The notes below the pieces were generated by a model, which was not told the DNA's origin, ran no database searches, and saw only the letters and a program-made list of their open reading frames with translations. Shown here one piece after another: positions 1 to 7,193 of a stretch of DNA of 24,085 nucleotides (position 1 is the stretch's first letter; every line of letters starts with the position of its first letter). Origin of the DNA: a virus. The position numbers were made by a program, and so were the translations under genes. The DNA lies in the IMG/VR virus record IMGVR_UViG_3300042549_004264, positions 1 through 24,085 of that record, one strand, 5' to 3'.

Positions 1-537
1 GGCGCGGGACATCTCCAGCCTCGTGAGTGCGTAGAACGCATCCCACTGATCTGGATGGAGGGTTTGGCAGCCGAGTGAACTGGTGGTCGTGCGACCCCCT
101 TTGTGAATGTTGATGGCGATGCCGGGTCGCTTGGAAGGAACGCTCGACTCCCCGTCACGGGTGACAGGCAGAGCCTCACCTTTCGTGTTCGGCCTGAACG
201 CGGGATAGCCGCCACCGGGTCTGGAGATCCCGTGATTGCCGGGCTTGTAAGGATGCCATCCGGGCATGAGGCTTGCTACACCTTTGCGGAACGCGGACGG
301 ATCGGTGTTAGCATTGAATGAGGCGAACGTCCCGTCCTTGCCGAATACGAAGATCGCGTCGTCGTAGATCCCACGGTCGTTCGCTCCAGGCTTACCCATC
401 GTGTCGAGGTAGTAGCCACGCATCCCCACGACGAACATCTCGGGGAGTGGGTCTTTGGGGAACTGCTTCCGCCATGCTGTGTAGGCTGCGGCGAGGACTT
501 TCTCGCGGGAGGCTTTCGGCTTGGATGACGGGATCAT
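1..537 (-). CDS. SxGCxT-motif cysteine peptidase / L,D-transpeptidase-like phage lysis protein (3' end cut by window)
   Basis: The leftward reading frame is open from the ATG at 535-537 to the window edge (179 codons), so the C-terminus is missing. The visible part contains GYYLDTMGKPGANDRGIYDD, a run ending NANTDPS, and near the end INIHKGG followed by SSLGCQTLHPDQW. The His...Ser-x-Gly-Cys-x-Thr arrangement resembles the active site of YkuD-type L,D-transpeptidases (H...S/T-H-G-C), but His is replaced by Leu before Gly-Cys. Related proteins occur in phage lysis cassettes, so I infer a peptidoglycan-directed enzyme and probable endolysin. The ATG overlaps the stop of the upstream lipoprotein gene (ATGA), and no signal peptide is visible, so membrane crossing would depend on the membrane protein encoded two genes upstream. 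It could instead be a structural protein with a peptidase-like fold. Family resemblance is fairly sure; the enzymatic role is inferred. Confidence 0.6.
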   Translation of the reverse strand, partial: MIPSSKPKASREKVLAAAYTAWRKQFPKDPLPEMFVVGMRGYYLDTMGKPGANDRGIYDDAIFVFGKDGTFASFNANTDPSAFRKGVASLMPGWHPYKPGNHGISRPGGGYPAFRPNTKGEALPVTRDGESSVPSKRPGIAINIHKGGRTTTSSLGCQTLHPDQWDAFYALTRLEMSRA

Positions 538-692
538 TTCGATGAGGTAACAATGGTTGCACGTGGCACGGGTGCGGTGCATCCGGTGAACGCGAGGAGG
601 ATGGCAAGCATGATCGCCGAGACGATCAGGCTGCGGATGAGCGAGGCCGTGTCATGTTCCGGCGGGCGCGGGTAGTTCGGTATCGTCTTCAT
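534..692 (-). CDS. Short phage lipoprotein (candidate outer-membrane lysis protein)
   Basis: A 52-residue protein. A charged N-terminus is followed by a hydrophobic stretch (SLIVSAIMLAILLAF, about residues 21-35) and a lipobox FTGC with Cys38. The mature part would be only about 15 residues (CTAPVPRATIVTSSK). The start ATG at 690-692 overlaps the stop of the preceding gene and its own stop overlaps the next start, both as ATGA, so the reading frame is well constrained despite its small size. Within a lysis-type cassette, a tiny Pro-containing lipoprotein next to a one-TM membrane protein recalls a two-component spanin pair (Rz/Rz1-like). The mature peptide is very short for that, so the role is inference. 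Seen: the lipobox and overlaps. Not shown: any sequence similarity to Rz1. Confidence 0.6.
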   Translation of the reverse strand: MKTIPNYPRPPEHDTASLIRSLIVSAIMLAILLAFTGCTAPVPRATIVTSSK

Positions 693-925
693 GGGTATTC
701 GTGTGTTTGATCCGGAAGCGGGGCGGGTGCGGATCTCCAGTGGCAGTTGATGACACCGCAGCCCCGCGAGAGACGGGCGACATCCTTCTCCAGTGCCTTG
801 ATGCGATACATGCACATCGAGAAAATGAGTTTGCCCATACCCGCCACAAGACCGCAGAGGGAAAGGAATCCGGTGAGTGCCCATCCGACAGGGATGGTGA
901 ATGCGGCTTCGGCGAGGAGTTTCAT
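689..925 (-). CDS. One-transmembrane small protein, candidate holin or inner-membrane spanin
   Basis: A 78-residue protein starting MKLLAEAAF. The ATG at 923-925 overlaps the stop of the DUF1353 gene as ATGA, which decides this start over an in-frame upstream Met at 973 lying inside that gene. Residues about 7-35 are strongly hydrophobic (AAFTIPVGWALTGFLSLCGL and on), giving one membrane segment. It is followed by a short charged, possibly helical part (YRIKALEKDVARL) and a Cys- and Pro-containing tail. The length, single TM and position just before a lipoprotein and a peptidase-like gene fit a holin or an inner-membrane spanin. Helix plus coiled coil after the TM favours the spanin idea slightly, but the coil is short. 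No family assignment can be made from sequence alone. Confidence 0.6.
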   Translation of the reverse strand: MKLLAEAAFTIPVGWALTGFLSLCGLVAGMGKLIFSMCMYRIKALEKDVARLSRGCGVINCHWRSAPAPLPDQTHEYP

Positions 926-1326
926 TCTGGTTGGAGGTCGTCTTGAGGTTTGCTTTTCTTGTATCCTTTCCACCCACCAAGGCGGACGGCACGGTAGATG
1001 GTTTTGCGGGTGAGCCAGCCGACTCCGATTTCCTCCATCGCATCGAGGAAGATCCTATCGGCCATTGCGCGGTCGATGTGCCATGTGCTGACCTTGGAGT
1101 AAAGATAATCGTGAACCAGTGCCGCCTCGAAGTAGCTGCCCGTCGGGGAGAAGATCGACCAGAACACCCTCGGGATGGACGCTCCGTCGGTGAGGAACCC
1201 GGCAGGGACGGTGAGCCACCCGATCCGCGAGTCGTAACGAAACGGGGCGGTGAGCCTGAATGTCCGGCTACCCCTGCGGATGCTAGCTAAGGAGAACTCT
1301 GCTCTGTCTGGGAATTTTGGGTTCAT
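922..1326 (-). CDS. DUF1353 family phage protein
   Basis: 134 residues. The diagnostic DUF1353 pattern is present: LTVPAGFLTDGASIPRVFW (about residues 38-56), followed by AALVHDYLYS with its conserved His-Asp-Tyr. DUF1353 proteins are about this size and are common in phage tail/lysis regions; their biochemical role is not established. A helical segment with RAMADRIFLDAMEE and a basic C-terminus follow. The start ATG (1324-1326) overlaps the stop of the upstream 100-aa gene, and its own TGA overlaps the next ATG, so it is translationally chained inside the lysis-type cassette. Family assignment is confident; function is unknown. Confidence 0.85.
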   Translation of the reverse strand: MNPKFPDRAEFSLASIRRGSRTFRLTAPFRYDSRIGWLTVPAGFLTDGASIPRVFWSIFSPTGSYFEAALVHDYLYSKVSTWHIDRAMADRIFLDAMEEIGVGWLTRKTIYRAVRLGGWKGYKKSKPQDDLQPE

Positions 1327-1625
1327 TCTTCCGGGGAGAGGATGGTTGAGGGGTCGATGTCCACGCGGGCATCGAGTCCGCCGAGGAGGGCGATGAGTTG
1401 GGAAAACTCGGGGAAATCGGTGGGGGCGAGAGGTGGGTTTCCACGAAGCGGAGTGGAGAGAACCGCGTCGTCGGCAGGGATGAAGGCTTGCCCTGCGTGC
1501 TCGCCTGTGTAGATCGGGAACGCGCCGGGACTCCAGTAGTGAGGCAGGCCGCGTGCATCCATAGCTTGCTCGACCCCGGCGAGGACGGCGGCTGCTGTTT
1601 CAGGTGTGACGACGAACCCGATCAT
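1323..1625 (-). CDS. Hypothetical 100-aa phage protein
   Basis: I do not recognise this protein. It starts MIGFVVTPETAAAVLAGVEQ and contains YWSPGAFPIYTGEHAGQAFI, an acidic C-terminal half and two Pro-rich stretches. No signal peptide, TM or metal-binding pattern is evident. Both ends overlap neighbours by ATGA (ATG at 1623-1625 with the stop of the 284-aa virion gene; stop at 1323 with the DUF1353 start), so it is a genuine member of the leftward operon. Similar short proteins between a tail-type gene and a lysis cassette are often chaperones or late structural accessories, but nothing in the sequence supports a specific function. Confidence 0.65.
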   Translation of the reverse strand: MIGFVVTPETAAAVLAGVEQAMDARGLPHYWSPGAFPIYTGEHAGQAFIPADDAVLSTPLRGNPPLAPTDFPEFSQLIALLGGLDARVDIDPSTILSPEE

Positions 1626-2476
1626 GGCAGTGTAAGTCCGGTGCAGGTTTCCCAGAGGGATTTAAGGGCGGCGGTAAAATCTTGCGCCTGCGTAGGAGTC
1701 ATGCCGAGTCCCATGCCGTAAGCGCCAAAGCGGACGGTGCTGGATGTAAAGAATTGGATTACTCCAGTAGTGTTCACAGCCATAAAAGTCATCGGGTAAA
1801 GCGTGCCGACTGATCCAGCGCTAGCAGAAGCCTCATTCACTGTGGTTGAGAAACCAGCGGCATTGTGCTTGTAGGCGCTCACGGTCAAAGTCGAAGTCCT
1901 TGAAGCTAAAAATACGCCGCGAGCGTCAGTCTCAGTGTATGAAGGAGCCACAGAACTGAATACTCGCAATGCCCTGATATTCCCCGTTGAACCAAAGAAC
2001 CCCGTCCGGCTGTTGTTTCCGTCTTGTGTTCTGCCAAAAGTGGTGCCGCCAGCAATAGCGCTAGTGGCTGTGGTCAAAACAAAAACACTTCCTGAAGACA
2101 AAGTGCATCCAAGTGCCGAAGGTGCTGCATCGAAACTAAAATAACCTGTGATGCCGTCCGAATTGACATAACCACTCGCGTGTGTGACGGCTCCCGTATA
2201 TGTGCCTGATGCGCCGCTAACAATACAGCGAGCATTCGGCGCGGCGACTTCCCAGATCGGGAGGTAGAGACGTTTGACTTGCGCCCACCAGTTTTGGGCT
2301 TTCCCTGCAACAACGAACGTGTTGATCGCGCCGGATTGGGTGGCCGTGACCGTCCCGCCCGCTGCCTGCACGGCGGCGATGTAGGCGGCGGCATCGGGGT
2401 CGAGCGATGTAAAAACCCCCGAACGCGGCCCCGTGTGCAAGGCCAGTCCTAAACCTAGTGACAGGGAGGGCGGCAT
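1622..2476 (-). CDS. Phage virion protein with a LamG/concanavalin-like beta-rich body (probable tail/fibre surface protein)
   Basis: 284 residues. The N-terminus has the phage-typical sequence DPDAAAYIAAVQAAGGTVT followed by AINTFVVAGKAQNWWAQVKR, an arrangement common in phage structural proteins that place a short helical segment before a carbohydrate-binding-like beta-sandwich. The rest is rich in Ser, Thr, Gly and Ala with alternating hydrophobics, ending with a helix (TPTQAQDFTAALKSLWETC). I infer a surface-exposed tail or fibre protein that contacts the host or decorates the virion. The gene starts 4 bp after the stop of the 95-aa gene and overlaps the next gene by ATGA. Fold assignment rests on composition and the N-terminal motif only. 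Confidence 0.65.
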   Translation of the reverse strand: MPPSLSLGLGLALHTGPRSGVFTSLDPDAAAYIAAVQAAGGTVTATQSGAINTFVVAGKAQNWWAQVKRLYLPIWEVAAPNARCIVSGASGTYTGAVTHASGYVNSDGITGYFSFDAAPSALGCTLSSGSVFVLTTATSAIAGGTTFGRTQDGNNSRTGFFGSTGNIRALRVFSSVAPSYTETDARGVFLASRTSTLTVSAYKHNAAGFSTTVNEASASAGSVGTLYPMTFMAVNTTGVIQFFTSSTVRFGAYGMGLGMTPTQAQDFTAALKSLWETCTGLTLP

Positions 2477-2480
2477 GATC

Positions 2481-2768
2481 TTAGGCTTGTTTTGATGCGA
2501 GGGTTACACGGACGGAGCCGGAAGCGACAAGGATGGACGTGAAGCGTCCGAAGAGGGTGAACCCGGCAGGGTATGTCCGCCCTACGGCGAGGTTCGATCC
2601 GGAACCACCGATGGCGGAGGGGGCGACAGCCATCGACTCGGTCAGTGTGGTGAACGTGGTCGCCTCGATACACTGGATCGCGACGAACTCGCCGACGATA
2701 GTGCCGGATGCCGAGGTGATGGTGGTGGTTCCCGCTTCGGAGAACATTTGGCGGTGAGTGTGATACAT
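2481..2768 (-). CDS. Small phage virion-associated beta protein
   Basis: 95 residues: MYHTHRQMFSEAGTTTITSA, then GEFVAIQCIEATTFTTLTES, then a GGSGSN turn, PAGFTLFGRFTSILVASGSV and a short basic end. The pattern 'G-x-F-x-A-I-x-x-x-E/D-x-T-x-F-x-x-L-T ... PAG-x-x-x-x-GRFT-x-x-x-L-A-S-G' recurs in small phage proteins located beside fibre genes, and predicts a compact beta fold. It probably sits on the virion surface or serves as a small fibre or tail component. It lies 3 bp downstream of the neck-protein stop and 4 bp before the 284-aa gene. Pattern seen in sequence; role inferred. Confidence 0.6.
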   Translation of the reverse strand: MYHTHRQMFSEAGTTTITSASGTIVGEFVAIQCIEATTFTTLTESMAVAPSAIGGSGSNLAVGRTYPAGFTLFGRFTSILVASGSVRVTLASKQA

Positions 2769-2771
2769 AAG

Positions 2772-3752
2772 TCAGTAGTGGTTATGGATGGGATACCCCG
2801 CATTGGAGTTAAAGTCGATGGAAATTTTAGGAATTGCAGCACCCCTGGCAGCGGCGACCTCGTCGTCGAGCAGCTTCCGGCACACGTTCCAATGATACTC
2901 GGCGCGTTCGATGTCCGCGTTGTCTTCCGCCATCTTGCCCAGCAGGGCGTGTTTCCATGCGGAGAGGTTCCCGAGATACACAACGTCGGTGGATGCGGCC
3001 ACCGTCGTCCATGCCAGCTTCACCGCCACATGGACATACGTGGAGTCCCTTGCCCCGCCTACGCGGAAGCGGCGGTAACGCACGACATCGTAGCCACGGA
3101 GAACCTCCGCCGCGACGGACTCGACGTCCGCATTGTCGAGGAGCAGCTTGATCTCGAACGGGAGATCGGAACCCACGATCTCGTCGATGAACACGACGGG
3201 CGTAGGGAAAGCGATGGTCAGGGTCGTCGTGCCAGCGATGACACCCGTGACGGGAACACCGTCAGCCGTGCGGCCTTTCACGGTGATGTCGCCGTCGGCC
3301 ATCGTAACGTCCGAAACCGCGACGTTCGCGGTCGTGAAAAGGTAAAGCGTGCTGATCGCCGTGACATCCTCGGTATCGACATCCTGCAAATCCGCGATGT
3401 CCCGCTTGAGAGTGTGGTAGTTCATGTCCACCAGACCGTAGCGATCCGGCAGGAACGCCACATTCCCGAGCATGGCCTTGTCGTGGAACGAGGAATACAC
3501 ACGCTGGGGGAGATCGTTCACCACCGCTCCGAGGACGGCATCCGTGTTCCGGTCGAGGGAGATGTAGCCGTCCGCGCCCTCATACACCTGCTCGGTGAGA
3601 AGGTCTTTCCAGTAGCCCATCGCATAGACGCGGGGGCCGACTTCGTTCAGCGCATTGGCAAAGCTCGCACCCGGCTCCAGATAATTTCCGGCATTACTCG
3701 TCCCCGCTGTGGCGAGCAACGTCTGAAGCTGTCCGTAAGTGATGGCGGGCAT
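2772..3752 (-). CDS. Head-tail connector / neck-type structural protein
   Basis: 326 residues. The N-terminus (MPAITYGQLQTLLATAGTS) leads to FANALNEVGPRVYAMGYWKD, then a predicted beta-rich middle (residues ~130-190, with repeated short strands and GVIAGTTTLTIAF). It ends with helices: LGNLSAWKHALLGKMAEDN and EYHWNVCRKLLDDEVAAARG. Helix - beta domain - helix with 'GNLSAWKHALLGKMAEDNAD' resembles podovirus-type adaptor/tail-tubular-A proteins that join portal to tail. That is a structural analogy, not a proven family hit. It is followed at once by the small 95-aa virion gene. The start at 3752 has no Shine-Dalgarno; the preceding mRNA reads TCCTCCCCC. Confidence 0.55.
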   Translation of the reverse strand: MPAITYGQLQTLLATAGTSNAGNYLEPGASFANALNEVGPRVYAMGYWKDLLTEQVYEGADGYISLDRNTDAVLGAVVNDLPQRVYSSFHDKAMLGNVAFLPDRYGLVDMNYHTLKRDIADLQDVDTEDVTAISTLYLFTTANVAVSDVTMADGDITVKGRTADGVPVTGVIAGTTTLTIAFPTPVVFIDEIVGSDLPFEIKLLLDNADVESVAAEVLRGYDVVRYRRFRVGGARDSTYVHVAVKLAWTTVAASTDVVYLGNLSAWKHALLGKMAEDNADIERAEYHWNVCRKLLDDEVAAARGAAIPKISIDFNSNAGYPIHNHY

Positions 3753-3794
3753 GGGGGAGGATAAGCATATCCGCAGCGGAATTGCAAGAGCAGA

Positions 3795-4379
3795 TTAGCT
3801 GCAATGTCCGCATTGTTGTGATCCCGAGGATTCCGCCACGATTCGCCGCGATGTTTTATACCATCCACCCGGATTCGACTTCCGAAGATCCGCAAAAGCA
3901 CGGTCGATGACTCGCTCCCGATGCGCTTGGAAATAGCAATATGCCTCGATCATTCCGGCGCGGCTCCACAGCGTGCCGATCATTCCGGTTTCCTCGCCCG
4001 CGTTCCACCCCAGCCTGATCGCTTTCCACCCGTCGCGGGTGGATTCCCAAGTCCGTTTTATCTCCGTATCAAAGTCCAGCGACAGTTCCGCGTCGTCCTC
4101 GAATACAAGCAGATATTCACACTTGCTCACGATTGCGTTTTCGAGCGCGTCGATGTGATCGCAGGATGCTGCCCACCAATGCGGCCACGTTCGCATCTCA
4201 TCGTTCAGGGGCGCGAATCGTTTTTCATGCGACAGCCCTACGCGCAGTTCAGGGTTGAGGGATGAAATCCATCCGCTTTGCCCCCTGATGTGAGCCAGTG
4301 TCTTTGATGCCCGTTGCGGGTATCGCTCATTGCTCAGGATAAAAAGCCGAGTGTTTGCACTGGTCAAACAGTCTTCCAT
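3795..4379 (-). CDS. Glycosyltransferase family 25-like protein
   Basis: 194 residues from the ATG at 4377-4379; a GTG one codon earlier (4382) is also possible. Features typical of GT25/LPS beta-galactosyltransferase-type enzymes are visible: an N-terminal strand TRLFILSNERYPQRASKTLA (acceptor/donor-domain start), then GLSHEKRF and TWPHWWAASCDHIDALENAI, and the metal-binding LLVFEDDAEL with an E-D-D triad (about residues 90-99), followed by WKAIRLGWNAGEETGMIGTL. It would transfer a sugar from a nucleotide donor to a glycan or protein in the cytoplasm. It overlaps the upstream FkbM methyltransferase gene, so the two should act on the same product, either a phage surface glycan or the host envelope. 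Acceptor and donor cannot be read from the sequence. The C-terminal end (SGSQQCGHCS) is unusual. Confidence 0.75.
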   Translation of the reverse strand: MEDCLTSANTRLFILSNERYPQRASKTLAHIRGQSGWISSLNPELRVGLSHEKRFAPLNDEMRTWPHWWAASCDHIDALENAIVSKCEYLLVFEDDAELSLDFDTEIKRTWESTRDGWKAIRLGWNAGEETGMIGTLWSRAGMIEAYCYFQAHRERVIDRAFADLRKSNPGGWYKTSRRIVAESSGSQQCGHCS

Positions 4380-4999
4380 CACGCGGGCATCCTTTCATAG
4401 AGTGCGTTACCCCACGACACGCCGCCCCAAAAAGTCAGGACGCGCTTGAAGCCGAGTTCACGCAAGTAGGTGTCGAGGTCGCCGACCAACGCGCAATTTT
4501 CGTAAAGCTCCTCACAATTCACCTCGCACACAACATGCTCGATGCTGTGTGACAGCAAATCCCTTGCCCCCTTCAGCACCTCAAGCTCGTAGCCTTGAAC
4601 ATCGAGGACTAGCGTGTCAAAATCCGATTTGTTCTTGATGTCGTCATCCAGCCTCACGATCTCGCAAGTCTCCTTTGAGTCGAACGTTATGTCTGGGTAT
4701 TGGTCGAGGTGCTTTTTAGGTTTGAGGATGGACGAGGATTTCCCGCCGTTCGCGCTCTCCACGGACATCTCAACTTGACCCGCAAAGTTGCCTGCGGCCT
4801 TGTTCCGGCAATCGACAGTATCGCCCCACGCGTCTTTAAGCTGCGCGAAGTTACCTGCCAACGGCTCGTAAGCTATGACGTTCGGCGTGATGTGCGCCAC
4901 GTAAAGGCCTACCTCTTGCCCGTGGTGTGACCCGACATGGATGATGCCACGGCAAGATGGTTTTGTTTTGTCGAAAACGTTTAGGAGTATGGCAGACAT
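4379..4999 (-). CDS. FkbM-family SAM-dependent methyltransferase
   Basis: 206 residues. SAM-binding motif I is HVGSHHGQEVGLY (about residues 21-33), preceded by the strand GIIHVG; motif II is ITPNVIAYEPLAGNFAQL. The FkbM-typical motif FDTLVLDVQGYELEVLKGA lies near residues 128-146, followed by EHVVCEVNCEELY. This family O-methylates sugars or small molecules. Here the overlap with a GT25-like gene implies methylation of a transferred sugar. The gene sits 12 bp after the stop of a 298-aa virion gene and forms an insert between structural genes. The start has no Shine-Dalgarno. Family is confident; the substrate is unknown. Confidence 0.85.
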   Translation of the reverse strand: MSAILLNVFDKTKPSCRGIIHVGSHHGQEVGLYVAHITPNVIAYEPLAGNFAQLKDAWGDTVDCRNKAAGNFAGQVEMSVESANGGKSSSILKPKKHLDQYPDITFDSKETCEIVRLDDDIKNKSDFDTLVLDVQGYELEVLKGARDLLSHSIEHVVCEVNCEELYENCALVGDLDTYLRELGFKRVLTFWGGVSWGNALYERMPA

Positions 5000-5011
5000 T
5001 GCAGTGATTTG

Positions 5012-5908
5012 TTATGATCCACCTCCGACCGGAGCTAGATATGAGAAGTCGTATGTGGGAACGCCTGATCCTCCGCACGTATCCCAGTTTGAGGGGAGTG
5101 ATGTGTACCACACCCCATTAAGCACCCAAAACTCTTTCTCGGGGCTTGCGGGTTGAGTGACTATAACCTGATAAGTGAAGATATTAACCGAAAGGGTCGG
5201 CTTCCACAGCCTCACCTTGAAAGTGTTGCCATCGGGTTTGACCTCAATGTGGTCGGTTTTCTCCTCAATTTTTATTCCACATATTGCCTTCAGGAAACGT
5301 AGATCATGCCGACCCGCTGCGGCGTTCCACTGTTTATAGACCCGCGCTTCGCCAGTGCCGGGAGAGGTCGTTAGGTTTTCGACAAGCTCCGATTGGAAGT
5401 GGGCGATGTTTCCTGAGTGATAGACCTTCACCTTCACCAACCCTGAGTCGGTGATGATCTCGCAGAGACGCACATTCCTCGTCCCCGCCGTTCCGGTCTG
5501 ATCATCCCCGCCAAGGAGATCCGCAGCAGTCGATGTCGGCCACGTTGACGCTTTCTTGATTTCCGCTGCGGTAGCCACACCTAGATGGTTCTCGGTGATC
5601 TCGCAGAAAATCTTGTCGCCGCTCGCCACTGTCAGGGCGTCTGCAATCGGGTCGGGCTGGCCGGGTATATTCGTGATCGAGATGGGGAGGGCGGCGTCAC
5701 CTACATGCTTCCGCGCATCGACGTGTCCGAGCGTCATCGCCAGCTTGTAGCCGTCGGTCGAATTGCCAGTGAGTGTCGGGTAGAGGTTGTTGAAAACATT
5801 CCGTGGAATCGCCGGACGTTCCACATAGTTGACGGGGGACGCGGTTTCATGGAACGCCCCGCCGTGCTGCGGTACCTGCGGCGTGTAGCTGTCGTAATCT
5901 TCGGGCAT
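5012..5908 (-). CDS. Virion structural protein, 298 aa (fibre/baseplate-like)
   Basis: The start MPEDYDSYTPQ at 5906-5908 overlaps the stop of the 397-aa gene as TAATG, which is why I reject the longer in-frame extension that lies wholly inside that gene. The protein is Thr-, Ser- and Gly-rich with repeated short strands, for example ITNIPGQPDPIADALTVASG, KIFCEITENH, VRLCEIITDSGLVKVKVYHS and VRLWKPTLSVNIFTYQVIV. It ends with the aromatic- and Gly-rich WYTSLPSNWDTCGGSGVPTY. No enzymatic motif is seen. With the neighbouring 397-aa protein it probably forms a surface or tail component. I recognise no named family. Confidence 0.6.
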   Translation of the reverse strand: MPEDYDSYTPQVPQHGGAFHETASPVNYVERPAIPRNVFNNLYPTLTGNSTDGYKLAMTLGHVDARKHVGDAALPISITNIPGQPDPIADALTVASGDKIFCEITENHLGVATAAEIKKASTWPTSTAADLLGGDDQTGTAGTRNVRLCEIITDSGLVKVKVYHSGNIAHFQSELVENLTTSPGTGEARVYKQWNAAAGRHDLRFLKAICGIKIEEKTDHIEVKPDGNTFKVRLWKPTLSVNIFTYQVIVTQPASPEKEFWVLNGVWYTSLPSNWDTCGGSGVPTYDFSYLAPVGGGS

Positions 5909-7101
5909 TAGGAAGGCTTGTAGATTTTGATGGTGGACTTCATGTAGCCTCCACGGAACGGCTTGACGTTGGTGATCGTCACGAAGTCCGGCCATGTGGT
6001 GGGCGATGTAGAGGGGAAGGTGTAGTTCGCCACGGTATAGACGTAGTCAGGGTCTTCCGTGCCATTGGTGAATGAGTAGGTAGCACCTGCGAAAAGACAT
6101 GGTCTGACGGAAATGCTGTAAAACGGGTTTGAGATGTTGATGGGTAGCGGCAGCATCACGTCGGGGTCTGCGACGGTCGGGGCGGTAACGTGGAACGTCT
6201 CAGTGACTTCCGCCTTGCATTCCCCGTTGTAGCCCTCCTCCGTATAGACAGGTTCCGCAAAGCGGCGTATGCCGCCGTCCCGTCTTTCCCACACGCCGAT
6301 GCTGATTGAACTGAGAACAGGTGGCCAGTAATACGCCTGCGTGGTGTTATATGTTCGGAGAGTCACGGCTCCTCCGGAAAAAGTTCCCGACACCACGGTT
6401 TCCGTGACAATCTCATACCACGCGCATGAAAGCTGTTTGCCGGATCGCTGCGTGCCGTCAGCTTGCAAACCCCAGTACGCGTTCGCCGGATCGGCGAAGA
6501 GCGCAGCCGCCGTGGTCGAACCCGTGACGATCTCCGAAGAGTGGCGTAGGATGGATGTCGAGGTCAGCATCTTCCCGTTGATCGGGTCGATGCCGAGCTG
6601 GGTGATCGAGCAACGCCGCATATAGACGTGGGTTTCCGCGACGTATAGCGAATCGAGTTCCTGCTGACCGATGCGCTGCTGCCGTTTCTCAACGAGGATG
6701 TAACCGCCCGTGAATAAGTCTGTCGGGGTGTTCGGTATGGCTGCCCCCACTGCCGGAGTGCCTGGATTGAACGCCGACCGGAGCGTGACGTAGGTGCGTT
6801 CGACGGCATTGAATCTCGTGCCGCCAAGATCGGCCTGCGTGAACGAGAAGTTGTAGGTGTCCTGGTTCGCCCTGTCGGCGACGTAGAACACATCGAACAC
6901 GTCCTGCGCATCTGGCTCGCCACGTTCCCTCGCAAATACGAACTTATGGTTCGGCCACTTCGCGGTGTCTGGATGCGCGGTTCCGTAGGCGGGGAGGTTG
7001 CGGGACTGGCCTACCCAGCGTTCAGAGAACAGCACGTCCCCGATGATCGGGGTGGGGAACATCTTTTCCGATTGCCGGACTGCTGCGGGGCGGGAAGCCA
7101 T
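5908..7101 (-). CDS. Virion structural protein, 397 aa (probable tail/fibre or capsid-surface component)
   Basis: The chosen start is ATG 7099-7101 (MASRPAAVRQSEK). The reading frame extends to a GTG at 7155, but that GTG lies inside an intrinsic terminator, so it is unlikely. The N-terminal region contains HPDTAKWPNHKFVFARERGE and DVFYVADRANQDTYNFSFTQ. Further on is QQELDSLYVAETHVYMR. This pattern recurs in uncharacterised phage virion proteins. The C-terminal half is beta-rich. No catalytic motif is apparent. It heads the transcription segment downstream of the capsid terminator and overlaps the next gene by TAATG. Virion role is inferred from context. Confidence 0.6.
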   Translation of the reverse strand: MASRPAAVRQSEKMFPTPIIGDVLFSERWVGQSRNLPAYGTAHPDTAKWPNHKFVFARERGEPDAQDVFDVFYVADRANQDTYNFSFTQADLGGTRFNAVERTYVTLRSAFNPGTPAVGAAIPNTPTDLFTGGYILVEKRQQRIGQQELDSLYVAETHVYMRRCSITQLGIDPINGKMLTSTSILRHSSEIVTGSTTAAALFADPANAYWGLQADGTQRSGKQLSCAWYEIVTETVVSGTFSGGAVTLRTYNTTQAYYWPPVLSSISIGVWERRDGGIRRFAEPVYTEEGYNGECKAEVTETFHVTAPTVADPDVMLPLPINISNPFYSISVRPCLFAGATYSFTNGTEDPDYVYTVANYTFPSTSPTTWPDFVTITNVKPFRGGYMKSTIKIYKPS

Positions 7102-7140
7102 GCGGAGTATGATGCACACGTAGAAGGGAAACGCAATGAC

Positions 7141-7175
7141 GAAAAAGCCCCGCACCTTTTTAGGGGTGCGGGGCT
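7141..7175 (-). terminator. Intrinsic terminator after the decoration-protein gene
   Basis: A perfect 11-bp inverted repeat, AGCCCCGCACC at 7146-7156 and GGTGCGGGGCT at 7165-7175, with an 8-nt loop. Read leftward, the stem is followed by TTTTT (7146-7142). It lies just past the stop of the 137-aa gene at 7194 and before the next gene's ATG at 7101, so it should end or reduce the capsid transcript. Confidence 0.88.
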
Positions 7176-7193
7176 AGGTGGGTGTGGGTTTTA

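Noticed and set aside
7102-7155. Upstream extension of the 397-aa virion gene to a GTG at 7155
   Set aside because: The GTG and following codons form one arm and the loop side of a strong intrinsic terminator. The ATG at 7101 is the first start outside it.
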